Both the position numbers and the translations under genes were made by a program. A model generated the notes under the pieces. The model was given only the letters and a program-made list of their open reading frames with translations, searched no databases and had not been told where the DNA came from. DNA of 64,000 nucleotides from Clostridia bacterium (GTDB lineage: Bacteria > Bacillota > Clostridia > Christensenellales > Aristaeellaceae): NCBI GenBank assembly GCA_017433405.1, contig JAFRHH010000066.1:1-64000 (forward strand), written 5' to 3'. Positions 31,463-40,855 of the stretch are shown one piece after another. Within the stretch, counting starts at the first letter, position 1. Each line of letters starts with the position of its first letter.

Positions 31463-32410
31463 ATGATGGCTAAGTCAATCACCCGAAAGGCTGCCAACTC
31501 TCTTATGATCGGTGAAAGTATCCTGAACCTGATTTCTCTTCCATTGGGTTTGGTGTCTTTCGGCATGTCCTTCGTGCTGCTGACAGTGGTAAAGGAGCTT
31601 CCCACGGAGCAGATTACTGAAGAAGGCGCTGAGGCAGTGGAACAGCTTCAGCAGATATATGATCCGGCAACTGCCGTCGTTTTTCTGTGCCTGTTTTTCC
31701 TGGCGCTTTCCGCGGCACGGATTGTCCGCGGCTTCCGCCTTCGGGAAAACAAAGGAGAAGGATTTTTCCGGCTGTCTGCCGCACAGGCAGCAGCTTTCCT
31801 GGTCTGCGGCCTGCTGCCCTTATTGCTTGGCTATACGACGACTTCAACACTGATTGTTTCCGTTATCAGCGCCATGGCCCTGATTGCCGGACGGATTTTC
31901 GCCGTTGTACGCGATCATCGGGTCCGTACGATCATCCCGAATGTATTGGCCGTAGTGGGAATCGGCTATTGTGCCATTGACCTTGTTTTTATGTGCGGCC
32001 TTCTCTTCCTGGTTTCAGTTTTCGCACTGATGGCCATTGTTTTTTCCAGGATCAGTTTCTCCGTGCTGAGAAAGATTGTCGTAAAAACCCATGCAGCGGA
32101 GATTGTCTTCGGCCTTCTGCTTCTGATTGTGACATTCTCCATGCTCCTGACATTTTTTGAACCGAATATGGGAAACTTCAAAGACGCTCTGTGGTACTGC
32201 TTTGCCATTGTCACCACAATCGGATTCGGCGACCTGACCGCTGTGACTGATTTCGGAAGGGTGCTTTCCGTCATACTCGGTGCTTACGGGATCATCGTCG
32301 TCGCCCTGATCACATCAATCATTGTCAATTTCTACGGGGAAATGAAAGCGTCGCCGGAAACGGATTCCGGCGACGCAGCGGGAGAGAATGAACAGGATCA
32401 GACCGTCTGA
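31463..32410 (+). CDS. Voltage-gated-like potassium channel protein
   Basis: About 315 residues from ATG 31463, behind GGAGGTG; ATG 31466 and an upstream ATG 31442 are in frame. Roughly eight hydrophobic segments are visible. The pore is near the C-terminus: LWYCFAIVTTIGFGDLTAVT, a K+ selectivity filter TxGFGD, followed by the last helix SVILGAYGIIVVALITSIIV. The two-helix pore belongs to the Ion_trans_2 type. The preceding six segments include no obvious charged S4 helix, although one stretch has Arg residues (RVRTIIPNVLAVV). No cytosolic RCK domain is present. It overlaps the convergent membrane-protein gene by 13 bases at the 3' ends. Confidence 0.8.
   Translation: MMAKSITRKAANSLMIGESILNLISLPLGLVSFGMSFVLLTVVKELPTEQITEEGAEAVEQLQQIYDPATAVVFLCLFFLALSAARIVRGFRLRENKGEGFFRLSAAQAAAFLVCGLLPLLLGYTTTSTLIVSVISAMALIAGRIFAVVRDHRVRTIIPNVLAVVGIGYCAIDLVFMCGLLFLVSVFALMAIVFSRISFSVLRKIVVKTHAAEIVFGLLLLIVTFSMLLTFFEPNMGNFKDALWYCFAIVTTIGFGDLTAVTDFGRVLSVILGAYGIIVVALITSIIVNFYGEMKASPETDSGDAAGENEQDQTV
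32348..32376 (+). terminator. Strong hairpin inside the channel gene's 3' end
   Basis: GCGTCGCCGGAA (32348-32359) pairs perfectly with TTCCGGCGACGC (32365-32376) around ACGGA. It lies about 35 bases before the stop and could slow or end convergent transcription. No U-tract follows. Confidence 0.4.
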
Positions 32411-33585
32411 GTCAGGCTTGAAACCTCCTGAATCATCTCCTTCAGGTTGAACCGCCCAAAGGGCAGGTATCCCACGCCCTGATGAATTCCTTCCAGAAAC
32501 AGGATCAGGATCAGCACGATTCCGACTACCGGGATCAGTATGCTGATCATTTTGTTTGCGGGTTCCCTCGTATAGGAATACAGCAGTACCAGCGGCGCCA
32601 CAAACAGCAGTGAAATCGACCCGCCGAAACCGACAGCCACCGCCGCGCTGCTGAATTCCTTATATCTTGCCTCCACCTCATTGGCCAGCGTCTCCAGCGA
32701 TCCTGCCTGGATTCCCATCAGCACCATCAGGATGATGAAATCCGCCAGGGCGGCCAGGACCAGAATCACCGCCAGGAAGACCGAAAAATGGAAAGAGTTC
32801 CGGTTCGTCTTCAGGAATGCCAGATACTCCTCATGGCTGCGTCCATAGCGGCAGAAGCGCAGTTCCCGCGTTTTCATGTGCACGGCCAGCAGCATAAACA
32901 CCACGAAAGTTACAGGCGGTTTGACCGTCAGCAGCGGGAAACACCAGAAAGGCAGCGTAATGCTCCCCTGTGCGCTTTTCCATTTCAGGATCCAGGACGC
33001 CGCCTCCCACGCAAGCGGAAGCAGTACAAGCACCCGCAGGATCAGCACCTTTTTCCCGGTCAGCACACGTTTCGGGCGCGCGTTCAGGAAAAACATAAAC
33101 AGCGTGCACAGGAACAGGTCAATGAACAGATTGAAGGCAACAAAGCCTCCCGGACTGTATCTGCGGAAAAGCTGCGTCATCAAAGGAAGTACATCTTCCG
33201 GATCGGTCACCAGTTTTCCGGCCGTGCCGACAACATAACGGGAAAAGAATCCGGCGCTCACTGCAAAGATGGCCAGCGCCGCGGCGCCGTTTTTGATCAG
33301 CTGCTTTTTATATCCCTCGCTGTTGTTCAGGATCTTTGAAAAGTTTGCAATCAGCAGGAAAGGCAGCGACATATCTGTCACGTATGCCAGAATGCCCGAC
33401 AATCCGGCTGTTTCTTTTGCCAGGTTTTCGTCAAGCTTTGCAGCCAGTGCCAGCATGAGCGACAGTGCCGTCAGCACGATGCACAGCCAGCCCAGCATCT
33501 GAAAATGCTGATAACTCAGCGGTCCTTTGTAACGGATATCCTCGTTGATTGAAACCTCATGCAGTTTCCTGCGCTTTCTGCCCAT
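32398..33585 (-). CDS. Polytopic membrane protein of unknown function
   Basis: 395 residues from ATG 33585 behind GGAGG. The N-terminus is basic and cytosolic (MGRKRRKLHEVSINEDIRYK), and about nine hydrophobic segments follow, including LGWLCIVLTALSLMLALAA and PLVLLYSYTREPANKMISIL. A conserved-looking soluble loop has RELRFCRYGRSHEEYLAFLK. I do not recognise the family. The gene is convergent with the potassium channel gene and overlaps it, and the S41 protease gene upstream is on the same strand 190 bases away. The intervening 33586-33775 holds no gene. Confidence 0.75.
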   Translation of the reverse strand: MGRKRRKLHEVSINEDIRYKGPLSYQHFQMLGWLCIVLTALSLMLALAAKLDENLAKETAGLSGILAYVTDMSLPFLLIANFSKILNNSEGYKKQLIKNGAAALAIFAVSAGFFSRYVVGTAGKLVTDPEDVLPLMTQLFRRYSPGGFVAFNLFIDLFLCTLFMFFLNARPKRVLTGKKVLILRVLVLLPLAWEAASWILKWKSAQGSITLPFWCFPLLTVKPPVTFVVFMLLAVHMKTRELRFCRYGRSHEEYLAFLKTNRNSFHFSVFLAVILVLAALADFIILMVLMGIQAGSLETLANEVEARYKEFSSAAVAVGFGGSISLLFVAPLVLLYSYTREPANKMISILIPVVGIVLILILFLEGIHQGVGYLPFGRFNLKEMIQEVSSLTQTV

Positions 33586-33775
33586 TGCCGATCCTCCCCG
33601 GAGCAGTCATATCCGAATGACAGTCGTTTTCTGAGTGCAATTATATTGCACAGCTCAACTGGCAGATTCAATTATTCCATTAAGCAACCGAAGCTAAGAA
33701 GCAATTTCAATGACCCGGTTTCAGGGGGGTATCTTTATGCCTTTGGGAATCGCACCCTGGCTCCTGCTAATGGGA

Positions 33776-35686
33776 TCAGAACAGCCCATGGATGAACTCC
33801 GTCAGAGCTTCCCGGTTGTAGAAATTCGCATAGTCGTTGATGAAGTAATCCGGCTCGACGCCCCGGTCCACATCATAGAAGGAGCCGTTCTTCACGAAGG
33901 ACAGCCGCTTGGCGCTGGAGTAGCGGAAAGAGGTCCCCCACGCGGTGGTGTCAAAGCCGACCACGCAGCTTCCGCCGCCGGAGGTTCTGCCCAGAAGGGT
34001 TACGGAGCCATTCTCCTTAAAGACCCAGGGCACCAGGTTACCGCAGGAGAAGGACTGGGGAGAGATGAGACAATACAGCTTCAGTCCCCGTCCAGCCAGC
34101 GTATCATTTTCATCAAACTGATGATCCAGGTTGACGTCGACATTGAAGTACTGGACAGTCTGGGCACCGGTAAAGGTGTTCAGATAGGAATAGTTTGCAT
34201 CTCCCAGGAACCATCCCAGCGTATAGAACGCCGCAGGCGCCATGCCGCCGCCGTTGCAGCTCAGATCCAGCACCACGTTTTTGATGGGGCTGTTTTCCCG
34301 GGTGATCTGCTTGTGTGCATTGCAGATCAGGCCGATGGTATCATTCGGCAGGTTGCCTTCCTTCGCAAGGGCGTAGTAGTCTGCCACACCATCGTCATCC
34401 GCGGTAACGGCGAAGGAATCAAGGGTCACATAGGCGGTATCGCCCACCTCATAATAAGGCTGGGAGGCTTCGGGATACTGCGCCCGGAGAGCCGACAGCA
34501 TGGATCCTGTGCTGCCGCGGGCAGCGTTGCCGAAGCCCAAATTATACGCAGCTCCGCTATCTGACAGGTAGGAAGCGGACAGATACGCGGAATGACCGTC
34601 GTCAAGCCAGAAGTTGGTCAGATCCGCAATGGCCTGATCCGCTTTGGCTGCATCGGGATCAACGAGGTTGGCGCCAATTTCATTCTGGAGGAAGAATGTG
34701 ATGAAATTATCAATGTTATGAGCGCTCTTCAGACCGTAGAAGCAGTTCATTTCAAGGGCCAGCTCGCTGAAGCCGAACTTGATCAGGGCCTCGCTGCGCG
34801 GAGCCGGAGTGGCAGATCTGTACAGATTATAGATGCTTGTTTCCGCTTCTGTTCTGTACTGGTCAACCAGCGCCTTTCCCATTTCGGAGGCTTTGCTGAC
34901 TTCCTCCAGCAGGAAATCGAACTGCTCATCCGGATCTGACGAGGCAGCCCGGGCCTTTTGAATCAGCTCATCGGTCAGCAGTCCGTACATGTACAGGATG
35001 GTCTGGAAAGCGTTGGTGGGACTGGTCATCGATTGGATAGGACTCGCAAAGAGACCCAGCCCGTTATAGTATACAGACTGACCGAGATCAGCAATCGTGA
35101 ATGCGGAAAGGGTCTGCAGGGGAAGCAGGTACTTTCCGTCCTGGGCCGCCATGGGAATCTCATATTCCTTCAGATTCACGGCAGTCACTTCGCCATTGAG
35201 AATCCGGCTCCTGGTGTATTGAATCAGGAAAGGCTCGCCGTTCATCGTCTTCGGGATGCCGGATACTTCCATGTATGAGCAATTCTGCGGCGTGAGGAAA
35301 GCGATATAATCATCGAAAGCTATGGTTCCCTGGCTGAAGTCAAATACGGCGGAGCTGCCGGTTTCCCGGGTCAGTTTCACCCATTTTTCCTCTTCGTTGA
35401 CTTCGCAGGTCAGGCTGTAGACATTTTCACCGCTGTTATCAGATTCGTTATAGAGGTAAACCATGAAGTCCGCCCAGTCGGCCAGGTTGATCAGGGGCAG
35501 ATCTTCCACGCCGTCCAGGAAATAAACGGGGAAGTCTTCCCGCCAGATCCTGTCCGCTTTCTGGTAGTATAACGGCAGATCTCTGGTCGTGATCTGCGCA
35601 TCCTCATTCCGAGGCTCCGCTGTTTCAGCCGCCGCGCAGCCCAGAAGCAAGGCGATGGCAAGAACAAGGGAAAGCAGTCTTCTCAT
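33776..35686 (-). CDS. S41-type (C-terminal processing) peptidase, lipoprotein-like
   Basis: 636 residues from ATG 35686 behind AAGGAGG. The N-terminus MRRLLSLVLAIALLLGCAAA has an LLGC lipobox. The first about 400 residues are unassigned. The C-terminal region has the S41 fold: KNVVLDLSCNGGGMAPAAFY, then LYCLISPQSFSCGNLVPWVF, where the Ser of SFSCGN is the likely nucleophile, and LGRTSGGGSCVV. A Lys four turns later, as in CtpA, is not obvious, so activity is not certain. It acts outside the membrane. Similar long proteins occur singly in Clostridia. Confidence 0.75.
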   Translation of the reverse strand: MRRLLSLVLAIALLLGCAAAETAEPRNEDAQITTRDLPLYYQKADRIWREDFPVYFLDGVEDLPLINLADWADFMVYLYNESDNSGENVYSLTCEVNEEEKWVKLTRETGSSAVFDFSQGTIAFDDYIAFLTPQNCSYMEVSGIPKTMNGEPFLIQYTRSRILNGEVTAVNLKEYEIPMAAQDGKYLLPLQTLSAFTIADLGQSVYYNGLGLFASPIQSMTSPTNAFQTILYMYGLLTDELIQKARAASSDPDEQFDFLLEEVSKASEMGKALVDQYRTEAETSIYNLYRSATPAPRSEALIKFGFSELALEMNCFYGLKSAHNIDNFITFFLQNEIGANLVDPDAAKADQAIADLTNFWLDDGHSAYLSASYLSDSGAAYNLGFGNAARGSTGSMLSALRAQYPEASQPYYEVGDTAYVTLDSFAVTADDDGVADYYALAKEGNLPNDTIGLICNAHKQITRENSPIKNVVLDLSCNGGGMAPAAFYTLGWFLGDANYSYLNTFTGAQTVQYFNVDVNLDHQFDENDTLAGRGLKLYCLISPQSFSCGNLVPWVFKENGSVTLLGRTSGGGSCVVGFDTTAWGTSFRYSSAKRLSFVKNGSFYDVDRGVEPDYFINDYANFYNREALTEFIHGLF

Positions 35687-35914
35687 CGATCAATGACCTC
35701 CTTCAAAAACATCATTTCTATTGTACGCTATGATGCGCTATAGATAAATTATTGTACCACGGCGAAATAAAACTGTCCATAGTTCATTCAAATGTTCGGG
35801 ACGGTTTTCAATGCTGCGTCGGAGATCTTTCTCTTCTGGCAAGCAGTCCCGTTCAGGACCGTCGACATTTCCTGCTACAACAAAGAGTTGGCAACATTCC
35901 ACGTCCCCCTGTCT

Positions 35915-37531
35915 TCATTTCCTGATCAGCAGCGACTCGCCCGTCATCTCCTCCGGCTTCTCCAATCCCATCATCTCAAGCAGCGTGGGCGCGACATCGG
36001 CCAGACGGCCGCCCTCCCGGAGGATATACGCCGGATCGTAATTCACCAGGATGAAGGGAACGGGATTGGTGGTGTGGGACGTCAGGGGCTCCCCGGTCGC
36101 CGCGTCCACCATCGTTTCGGCGTTGCCGTGGTCGGCGCAGATGAAGAGTTGGCCATCCGCCGCCTCCACGGCGTCCACCACCCGTCCGATGCACCGGTCG
36201 AGGCAGGTAACAGCCTCGATGGCGGCCGTCTCCACGCCGGTGTGGGCAACCATGTCCGCGTTGGCGAAGTTCGTGATGATCACGTCGTACCCGCCGGAAT
36301 GGATTTTCTCGACCAGGGTGTCGCAGATCTCATTGGCGCTCATCTCCGGCGCGAGATCATAGGTCGCCACCTGCGGAGAGGGAATCATGAAACGGTCCTC
36401 GCCCTCGCTCGGCGCCTCCACGCCGCCGTTGAAGAAGAAGGTCACATGGGCGTACTTCTCCGTCTCCGCAATCCGGGCCTGCTTCAAACCGTTGGCAGCG
36501 AGCCACTCGCCGAGGGTGTTGACCAGGGTGACCTTGTCAAAGGCCACCGCCTTGTTGGGGATCGTCACGTCGTAGTCTGTAAAGCACACATAGGACACCT
36601 GCCTGCGGGGGCCGCGGTCAAAGCCGTCGAAGTCATCGCAGCAGAAGGCGCGGGTCAGCTCCCTGGCGCGGTCCGAGCGGAAGTTGAAGAAGATGACGGA
36701 ATCCCCATCCTCGATGGTAGCCACCGGCGCGCCATCCTTCATCACCACCGTGGGGCGGATGAACTCGTCCGTCTCGCCCTTCGCATAGGACTGGGTCACC
36801 GCCTCCGCGGCGGAATCAGCCGTCTCGCCCACGCCAAGGGTCATCGCCCGCCAGGCCAGCTGCACGCGGTCCCAGCGGTTGTCCCTGTCCATGCCGTAAT
36901 ACCGGCCTCCGACCGTGGCGATCTCGCCGCAGCCGATTCGGGCCATCTCGTCCTCCAGCTGGCGAATGTGATCGATGCCGGATTCCGGGAGCGTATCCCG
37001 GCCGTCCGTGAAGCAGTGGACGTAGACCCTGTCGAGGCCCTCTCGCCTGGCCAGCTCCAGCAGGGCGTAGAGATGGTCGCTGTGGCTGTGGACGCCGCCG
37101 TCGGAAACCAGGCCGAGAATGTGCAGGCTCGTCCCTTTTTCCTTCGCGTTTTCGATCGCCGCGAGCAGCGCCCTGTTTTCGAAGAAGCTGCCGTCCTCGA
37201 TGGCGTTCGTGATCCGGACCAGGTCCTGGTATACGACGCGCCCGGCGCCGATGTTCAGGTGGCCCACCTCGGAGCTGCCCATCTGGCCTTCCGGCAGCCC
37301 CACCGCCAGGCCGCTGGCCTCGCCTTTGACGAAGGGGCATTCCTTCATTAAACGGTCCAGCACCGGCGTGTCCGCCAGCGCGACGGCGTTATGCTCCGTC
37401 TGATCGCTCAGACCGAAGCCGTCGAGAATGAGCAGCACCGTCGGGCCTTTGGGGACATCCCCTTCCGCCGCAGCCGGCAGGGCCGCGGCAAGCAGCACCG
37501 CCGCCAGAAGAAAAAGAAGTAATCGTTTCAT
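35915..37531 (-). CDS. gpmI: 2,3-bisphosphoglycerate-independent phosphoglycerate mutase with signal peptide
   Basis: 538 residues from ATG 37531, behind GAGGAGG. Residues 1-22 form a textbook Sec signal peptide (MKRLLLFLLAAVLLAAALPA followed by AA). The rest is a complete GpmI: LLILDGFG (metal Asp37), GQMGSSEVGHLNIGAGR (nucleophile Ser87), SDGGVHSH, GRYYGMDRDNRWDR, NFANADMVAHTG, ADHGNAE and SHTTNPVPF. All metal and substrate ligands are visible. The normal enzyme interconverts 2- and 3-phosphoglycerate in the cytosol, so an exported one is unexpected. It is the last gene of a six-gene operon, 24 bases after the transporter gene. It may act on another phosphoester or phosphonate outside the cell. 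Confidence 0.88.
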   Translation of the reverse strand: MKRLLLFLLAAVLLAAALPAAAEGDVPKGPTVLLILDGFGLSDQTEHNAVALADTPVLDRLMKECPFVKGEASGLAVGLPEGQMGSSEVGHLNIGAGRVVYQDLVRITNAIEDGSFFENRALLAAIENAKEKGTSLHILGLVSDGGVHSHSDHLYALLELARREGLDRVYVHCFTDGRDTLPESGIDHIRQLEDEMARIGCGEIATVGGRYYGMDRDNRWDRVQLAWRAMTLGVGETADSAAEAVTQSYAKGETDEFIRPTVVMKDGAPVATIEDGDSVIFFNFRSDRARELTRAFCCDDFDGFDRGPRRQVSYVCFTDYDVTIPNKAVAFDKVTLVNTLGEWLAANGLKQARIAETEKYAHVTFFFNGGVEAPSEGEDRFMIPSPQVATYDLAPEMSANEICDTLVEKIHSGGYDVIITNFANADMVAHTGVETAAIEAVTCLDRCIGRVVDAVEAADGQLFICADHGNAETMVDAATGEPLTSHTTNPVPFILVNYDPAYILREGGRLADVAPTLLEMMGLEKPEEMTGESLLIRK

Positions 37532-37555
37532 GCCTGTATTCCTCCTCTGTGAACG

Positions 37556-39325
37556 TCAGTTCACGTCTGTCATTGTTTCTTTTCGCTCCCGGGGAAAGCG
37601 GAGCATGTTTCGGTTGTAGCCGGTGGTAACGAGATAAGCCTTATCCTCATGCCCTTTCATCAGTCCGCTCAGCAGGAAGCTGCTCAGTCCGCCCACTTGT
37701 ACGTCGGATTCTGTCAGATCGAACAGCACGCCCGAATCGCGTTCGATAATCAGGACCGCGTCCTCTTCAAAGAAGAGCGAGAGCTCAACCAGGACAGGCT
37801 TCTTCGACTGCCTGTTTCTTTCCAGGATGGTCAGACCGATCTCCTCGACAAACAGCGCCGCTTTGTTGGCCGTATTCTTCATATACCGATGCGCCAGCAG
37901 GCTGTCCCTGACGTGATTCGACAGGCCTGCCGCTGATTCCGGAGTCAGGGGAGCGTCCACCACCTCAATTTCAGCTTCCATGTCCTTCAGCAGGAATGGG
38001 AAATTGTCCCTTCCAAACCGCAGATAGATAAACAGACAGGCGCAGACAAGCGTCAGGATCGGCGCCACGACATAGCCCGTCCACATGCCGCCCATACCAA
38101 AGGCCAGCGCCCCAAGCACCGGCAGGAGGATATACAGCAGGCCGTTCTGGAAGCAGGCGATACAGGTCGCCATGCCGATATGGTCGATCAGCATATAGTA
38201 AGAAGTGGTAAGCGATACCAGACTGCAGAAGGTAAATCCAAGCGAAACAATCCGAAGTGCCGCGATCGATGGGGCGAGCGTCTCGCCGCCCGTGATGCCG
38301 AACAGGGCGCAGAACTGCGGAGTAAAGATCCAGATCAGCGCCGTGGCCGCCAGGCCTTCGATGATGGCGGCCTTAACGCCGGAGCGCATCACCCGCCTGA
38401 TGAGATGATGGTTCCTTTCCCCGAAGTAGGTGCCGATCAGCGGCTGCATCGCCATCCCCACACCGTCCATCACGACACCGAACTCGATCAGGCTCACGAC
38501 CACGGCAAGCGTGATCAGGCCGGATTCGCCGAAGCGGCTCGAAACGAAGCCGATCATCACATAGTCCATCAGGCCCCAGCAGATATAGACGGAGGAATCC
38601 ACGATGCTGTAGCGCGACGTGAGCAGAAAATCCCTGAAGGACAGATGCCAGACAAAACGCAGCGTGTTTTCCCTGCGGAAGTAGTGCCAGAGGCAGGCAA
38701 GGATGCCCAGACTGTTTCCGATCACAGACCCAAGGATGATGCCCTTCATGCCGAGGAAGCGGGTCAGGATGATGGAGCAGACGATGTTCCCGCCGATCTG
38801 AAATCCATAGCAGATGTTGTTGCACAGCTCGTCTCCATCGCTGTAGACCATCTGTTCCAGATAGAAGATGACAATGGTCAGGAAGGCGTTGATCGGGACC
38901 AGACGGTAGTACTCCAGCGCGTTCTCCAGAATCTCGCCCGTAACGCCGCTCCAGCGGAAATAGACGTCCTGAAACACGAAGAGCAGCAGCGCGGAGATCA
39001 GGCCCAGGCCTATGCTGAGGATCAGGCCCTGTCCATAGATCTCGTCCGCCCGGTGCTTCCGCATCGCGCCGACCTCCCTGCTGAAAACGATCCCGACGCC
39101 GGTTGACAGCAGGTCTCCAAAAAAGGTCACAACGGCCGTCACCGGGGTAATCGCATTGATCCCGGCAACGCCCGATGGACCGATGAAATGTCCGGCAATA
39201 ATGCTGTCGCTGAGCAGCATCAGATACATCACCGCTTTGGTGAACGTGCCGGATATCAGCATGGAGCTGAATTTCTTTTCGCAGAAGCCTTTCATTTGGG
39301 TATGCTCAAGGCGGTTTACCGCCAT
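37556..39325 (-). CDS. MATE-family transporter with C-terminal GHKL/RsbW-like domain
   Basis: 589 residues. The start is uncertain: ATG 39325 directly abuts GGAGG, ATG 39295 lacks a good site. Residues 10-445 are a MATE/NorM-type exporter with twelve membrane helices (FTKAVMYLMLLSDSIIAGHF, GVGMAMQPLIGTYFG). Residues about 455-589 are a soluble domain like RsbW-type ATPases: an N-box-like FVEEIGLTILERN, a G1-like VLIIERDSGVLFDL, a G2-like VGGLSSFLLSGLM, and closing NRNMLRFP. It probably exports the product of the adenylation/carrier genes upstream. The extra domain could couple export to ATP or to a partner-switch protein. A similar domain is fused to the ABC ATPase at 1684-2778. Confidence 0.82.
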   Translation of the reverse strand: MAVNRLEHTQMKGFCEKKFSSMLISGTFTKAVMYLMLLSDSIIAGHFIGPSGVAGINAITPVTAVVTFFGDLLSTGVGIVFSREVGAMRKHRADEIYGQGLILSIGLGLISALLLFVFQDVYFRWSGVTGEILENALEYYRLVPINAFLTIVIFYLEQMVYSDGDELCNNICYGFQIGGNIVCSIILTRFLGMKGIILGSVIGNSLGILACLWHYFRRENTLRFVWHLSFRDFLLTSRYSIVDSSVYICWGLMDYVMIGFVSSRFGESGLITLAVVVSLIEFGVVMDGVGMAMQPLIGTYFGERNHHLIRRVMRSGVKAAIIEGLAATALIWIFTPQFCALFGITGGETLAPSIAALRIVSLGFTFCSLVSLTTSYYMLIDHIGMATCIACFQNGLLYILLPVLGALAFGMGGMWTGYVVAPILTLVCACLFIYLRFGRDNFPFLLKDMEAEIEVVDAPLTPESAAGLSNHVRDSLLAHRYMKNTANKAALFVEEIGLTILERNRQSKKPVLVELSLFFEEDAVLIIERDSGVLFDLTESDVQVGGLSSFLLSGLMKGHEDKAYLVTTGYNRNMLRFPRERKETMTDVN

Positions 39326-39400
39326 CCTCCGTTTCCTGATCCGATTTCTGATCCGCTTTTTCCCGGATCCCGAAGCTTCGTCGCAACGGCCTGCCGGCCG

Positions 39401-40846
39401 TCAGCTGTTTTTCGCGGCGGCCTGCAGTTCAGCATACAGGATTTTCCCGCCTTCATTCTTCGGGAACGCCGGAACGGTCAGCACGCGAAGGCCGCCCCGG
39501 GCCGCGCTGAGGACCCTGGGAACAAAGGCCGCGACCATTTCCTTCTCCCGCTCGCCTGTGACAAAGACGGTCAGATGGTCATCCGTCCCGACGCTGACGC
39601 TGGGAATGCTGAGCTCATCCATAATCATGTTGTCAATCTCATCCAGGCTGACCCTGTGACCGGCCAGCTTGATGAAGCGTTTCAGCCTTCCGGTAATCGT
39701 CAGGTACCCTTCTTCATCCATCTCCGCGAGATCGCCTGTCCGAATCTCGCCGTTCCACTCGTCGCCATGGCTCAGGTCTTCACCGCGCTGCGCATAACCC
39801 ATCGCCACATTGGGACCCCGGTAAACAAGCTCTCCCCGCGCCCTGGGGCCCTGGGCCGGGTTTCCCGCTTCGTCGATGAGCCGGATGCTCCCGCCCCGGA
39901 CAACACGGCCCGCAGACCCGGGCTTCCGGAGCGCGTCCTCCGGCGGCAGCCAGCTGATCGCCGCCGTTGCTTCGCTCTGGCCGTACATGATGACAAAACG
40001 TTTCCCGTTTTCCGCGGCATACCGGGCATAATATTCCTGCAGCTCCCGGCTGAGCTTTCCGCCCGCCTGGCTCAGCGTCCGCAGGCTGGGGAAGGCCTCC
40101 TCGAACAGACCGATGTGATGCAGCATTTCATAGGTATTGGGCACGCCGTGAAAGCAGGTTACGTTCTCGGCCTCGAACAGATCCCAGAACTCCGGATCCA
40201 TCACGCCGCTCTCCGTTACCACCATGGCGGCGCCGCGCGAAAGGTTCGCGTGAAGGACAGACTGCCCGTAGGTATACTGCATCGGCAGGGCCGTGATGGT
40301 CCTGTCGTCGGCGGTGATCTGAAGAATCTCCGCGATAATCGCGGCGTTACAGCGAAGGTTCTCCCGGCTCTGCCTCACGAACTTCGCGGAGCCGGTGGAA
40401 CCGGATGTCGTAATCAGCAAACCGAGCTGCGGATGAACGGGAAAGCGCTCCATATAATTGGTTTTCAGAAGAACATAATCCCGGATTGCGCATACCTTTC
40501 TCATCGCGGGAACTTCCCCGCTCAGCTCCTCCGGCAGCAGCAGCAGCCCCGGGCGATAGACGTTCATCAGTTCCCTGCGCATCCCGGCCTGCAGTTCCGC
40601 GGAAACAGGCAGCACGGGATACCCGCTGTTCGCCAGCGCGGCATAGCCCGAAAGGGCGCCCATGGTATTCCGGCAGATCATCATGACCAGCGGCCTGGAT
40701 GCCGGATCCCAGTCTGCGCATCGGCTGACCGCGGCCTCCGTTTCCTCCGCGAGTGCGCTGAGATCACCGTATGTCATCGTTACGCCCGTGTCCGCAATCA
40801 GGGCCGGCGAATCGGCAAAGCTTTCAAAATCCCAGAATACGCCCAT
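39401..40846 (-). CDS. AMP-dependent acyl/aminoacyl ligase (adenylation enzyme)
   Basis: 481 residues, ATG 40846, nine bases after the carrier-protein gene's stop. ANL-superfamily motifs are complete: LLITTSGSTGSAKFVRQS (P-loop), FHGVPNTYEM, IMYGQSEATAA (A5), RGELVYRGPNVAMGYA, RTGDLAEMDEEGYLTITGRL (A7), KRFIKLAGHRVSLDEID (A8) and a C-terminal Lys in KNEGGKILYA (A10). It should activate a carboxylic or amino acid as the adenylate. The likely acceptor is the phosphopantetheine of the neighbouring carrier domain rather than CoA, inferred from gene order. The specificity residues cannot be interpreted reliably. Confidence 0.88.
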   Translation of the reverse strand: MGVFWDFESFADSPALIADTGVTMTYGDLSALAEETEAAVSRCADWDPASRPLVMMICRNTMGALSGYAALANSGYPVLPVSAELQAGMRRELMNVYRPGLLLLPEELSGEVPAMRKVCAIRDYVLLKTNYMERFPVHPQLGLLITTSGSTGSAKFVRQSRENLRCNAAIIAEILQITADDRTITALPMQYTYGQSVLHANLSRGAAMVVTESGVMDPEFWDLFEAENVTCFHGVPNTYEMLHHIGLFEEAFPSLRTLSQAGGKLSRELQEYYARYAAENGKRFVIMYGQSEATAAISWLPPEDALRKPGSAGRVVRGGSIRLIDEAGNPAQGPRARGELVYRGPNVAMGYAQRGEDLSHGDEWNGEIRTGDLAEMDEEGYLTITGRLKRFIKLAGHRVSLDEIDNMIMDELSIPSVSVGTDDHLTVFVTGEREKEMVAAFVPRVLSAARGGLRVLTVPAFPKNEGGKILYAELQAAAKNS

Positions 40847-40855
40847 ATCGGTTCC

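Noticed and set aside
35792..37351. A 519-codon plus-strand frame opposite gpmI
   Set aside because: gpmI has every catalytic motif; the plus-strand frame is His/Arg/Ala-rich noise.
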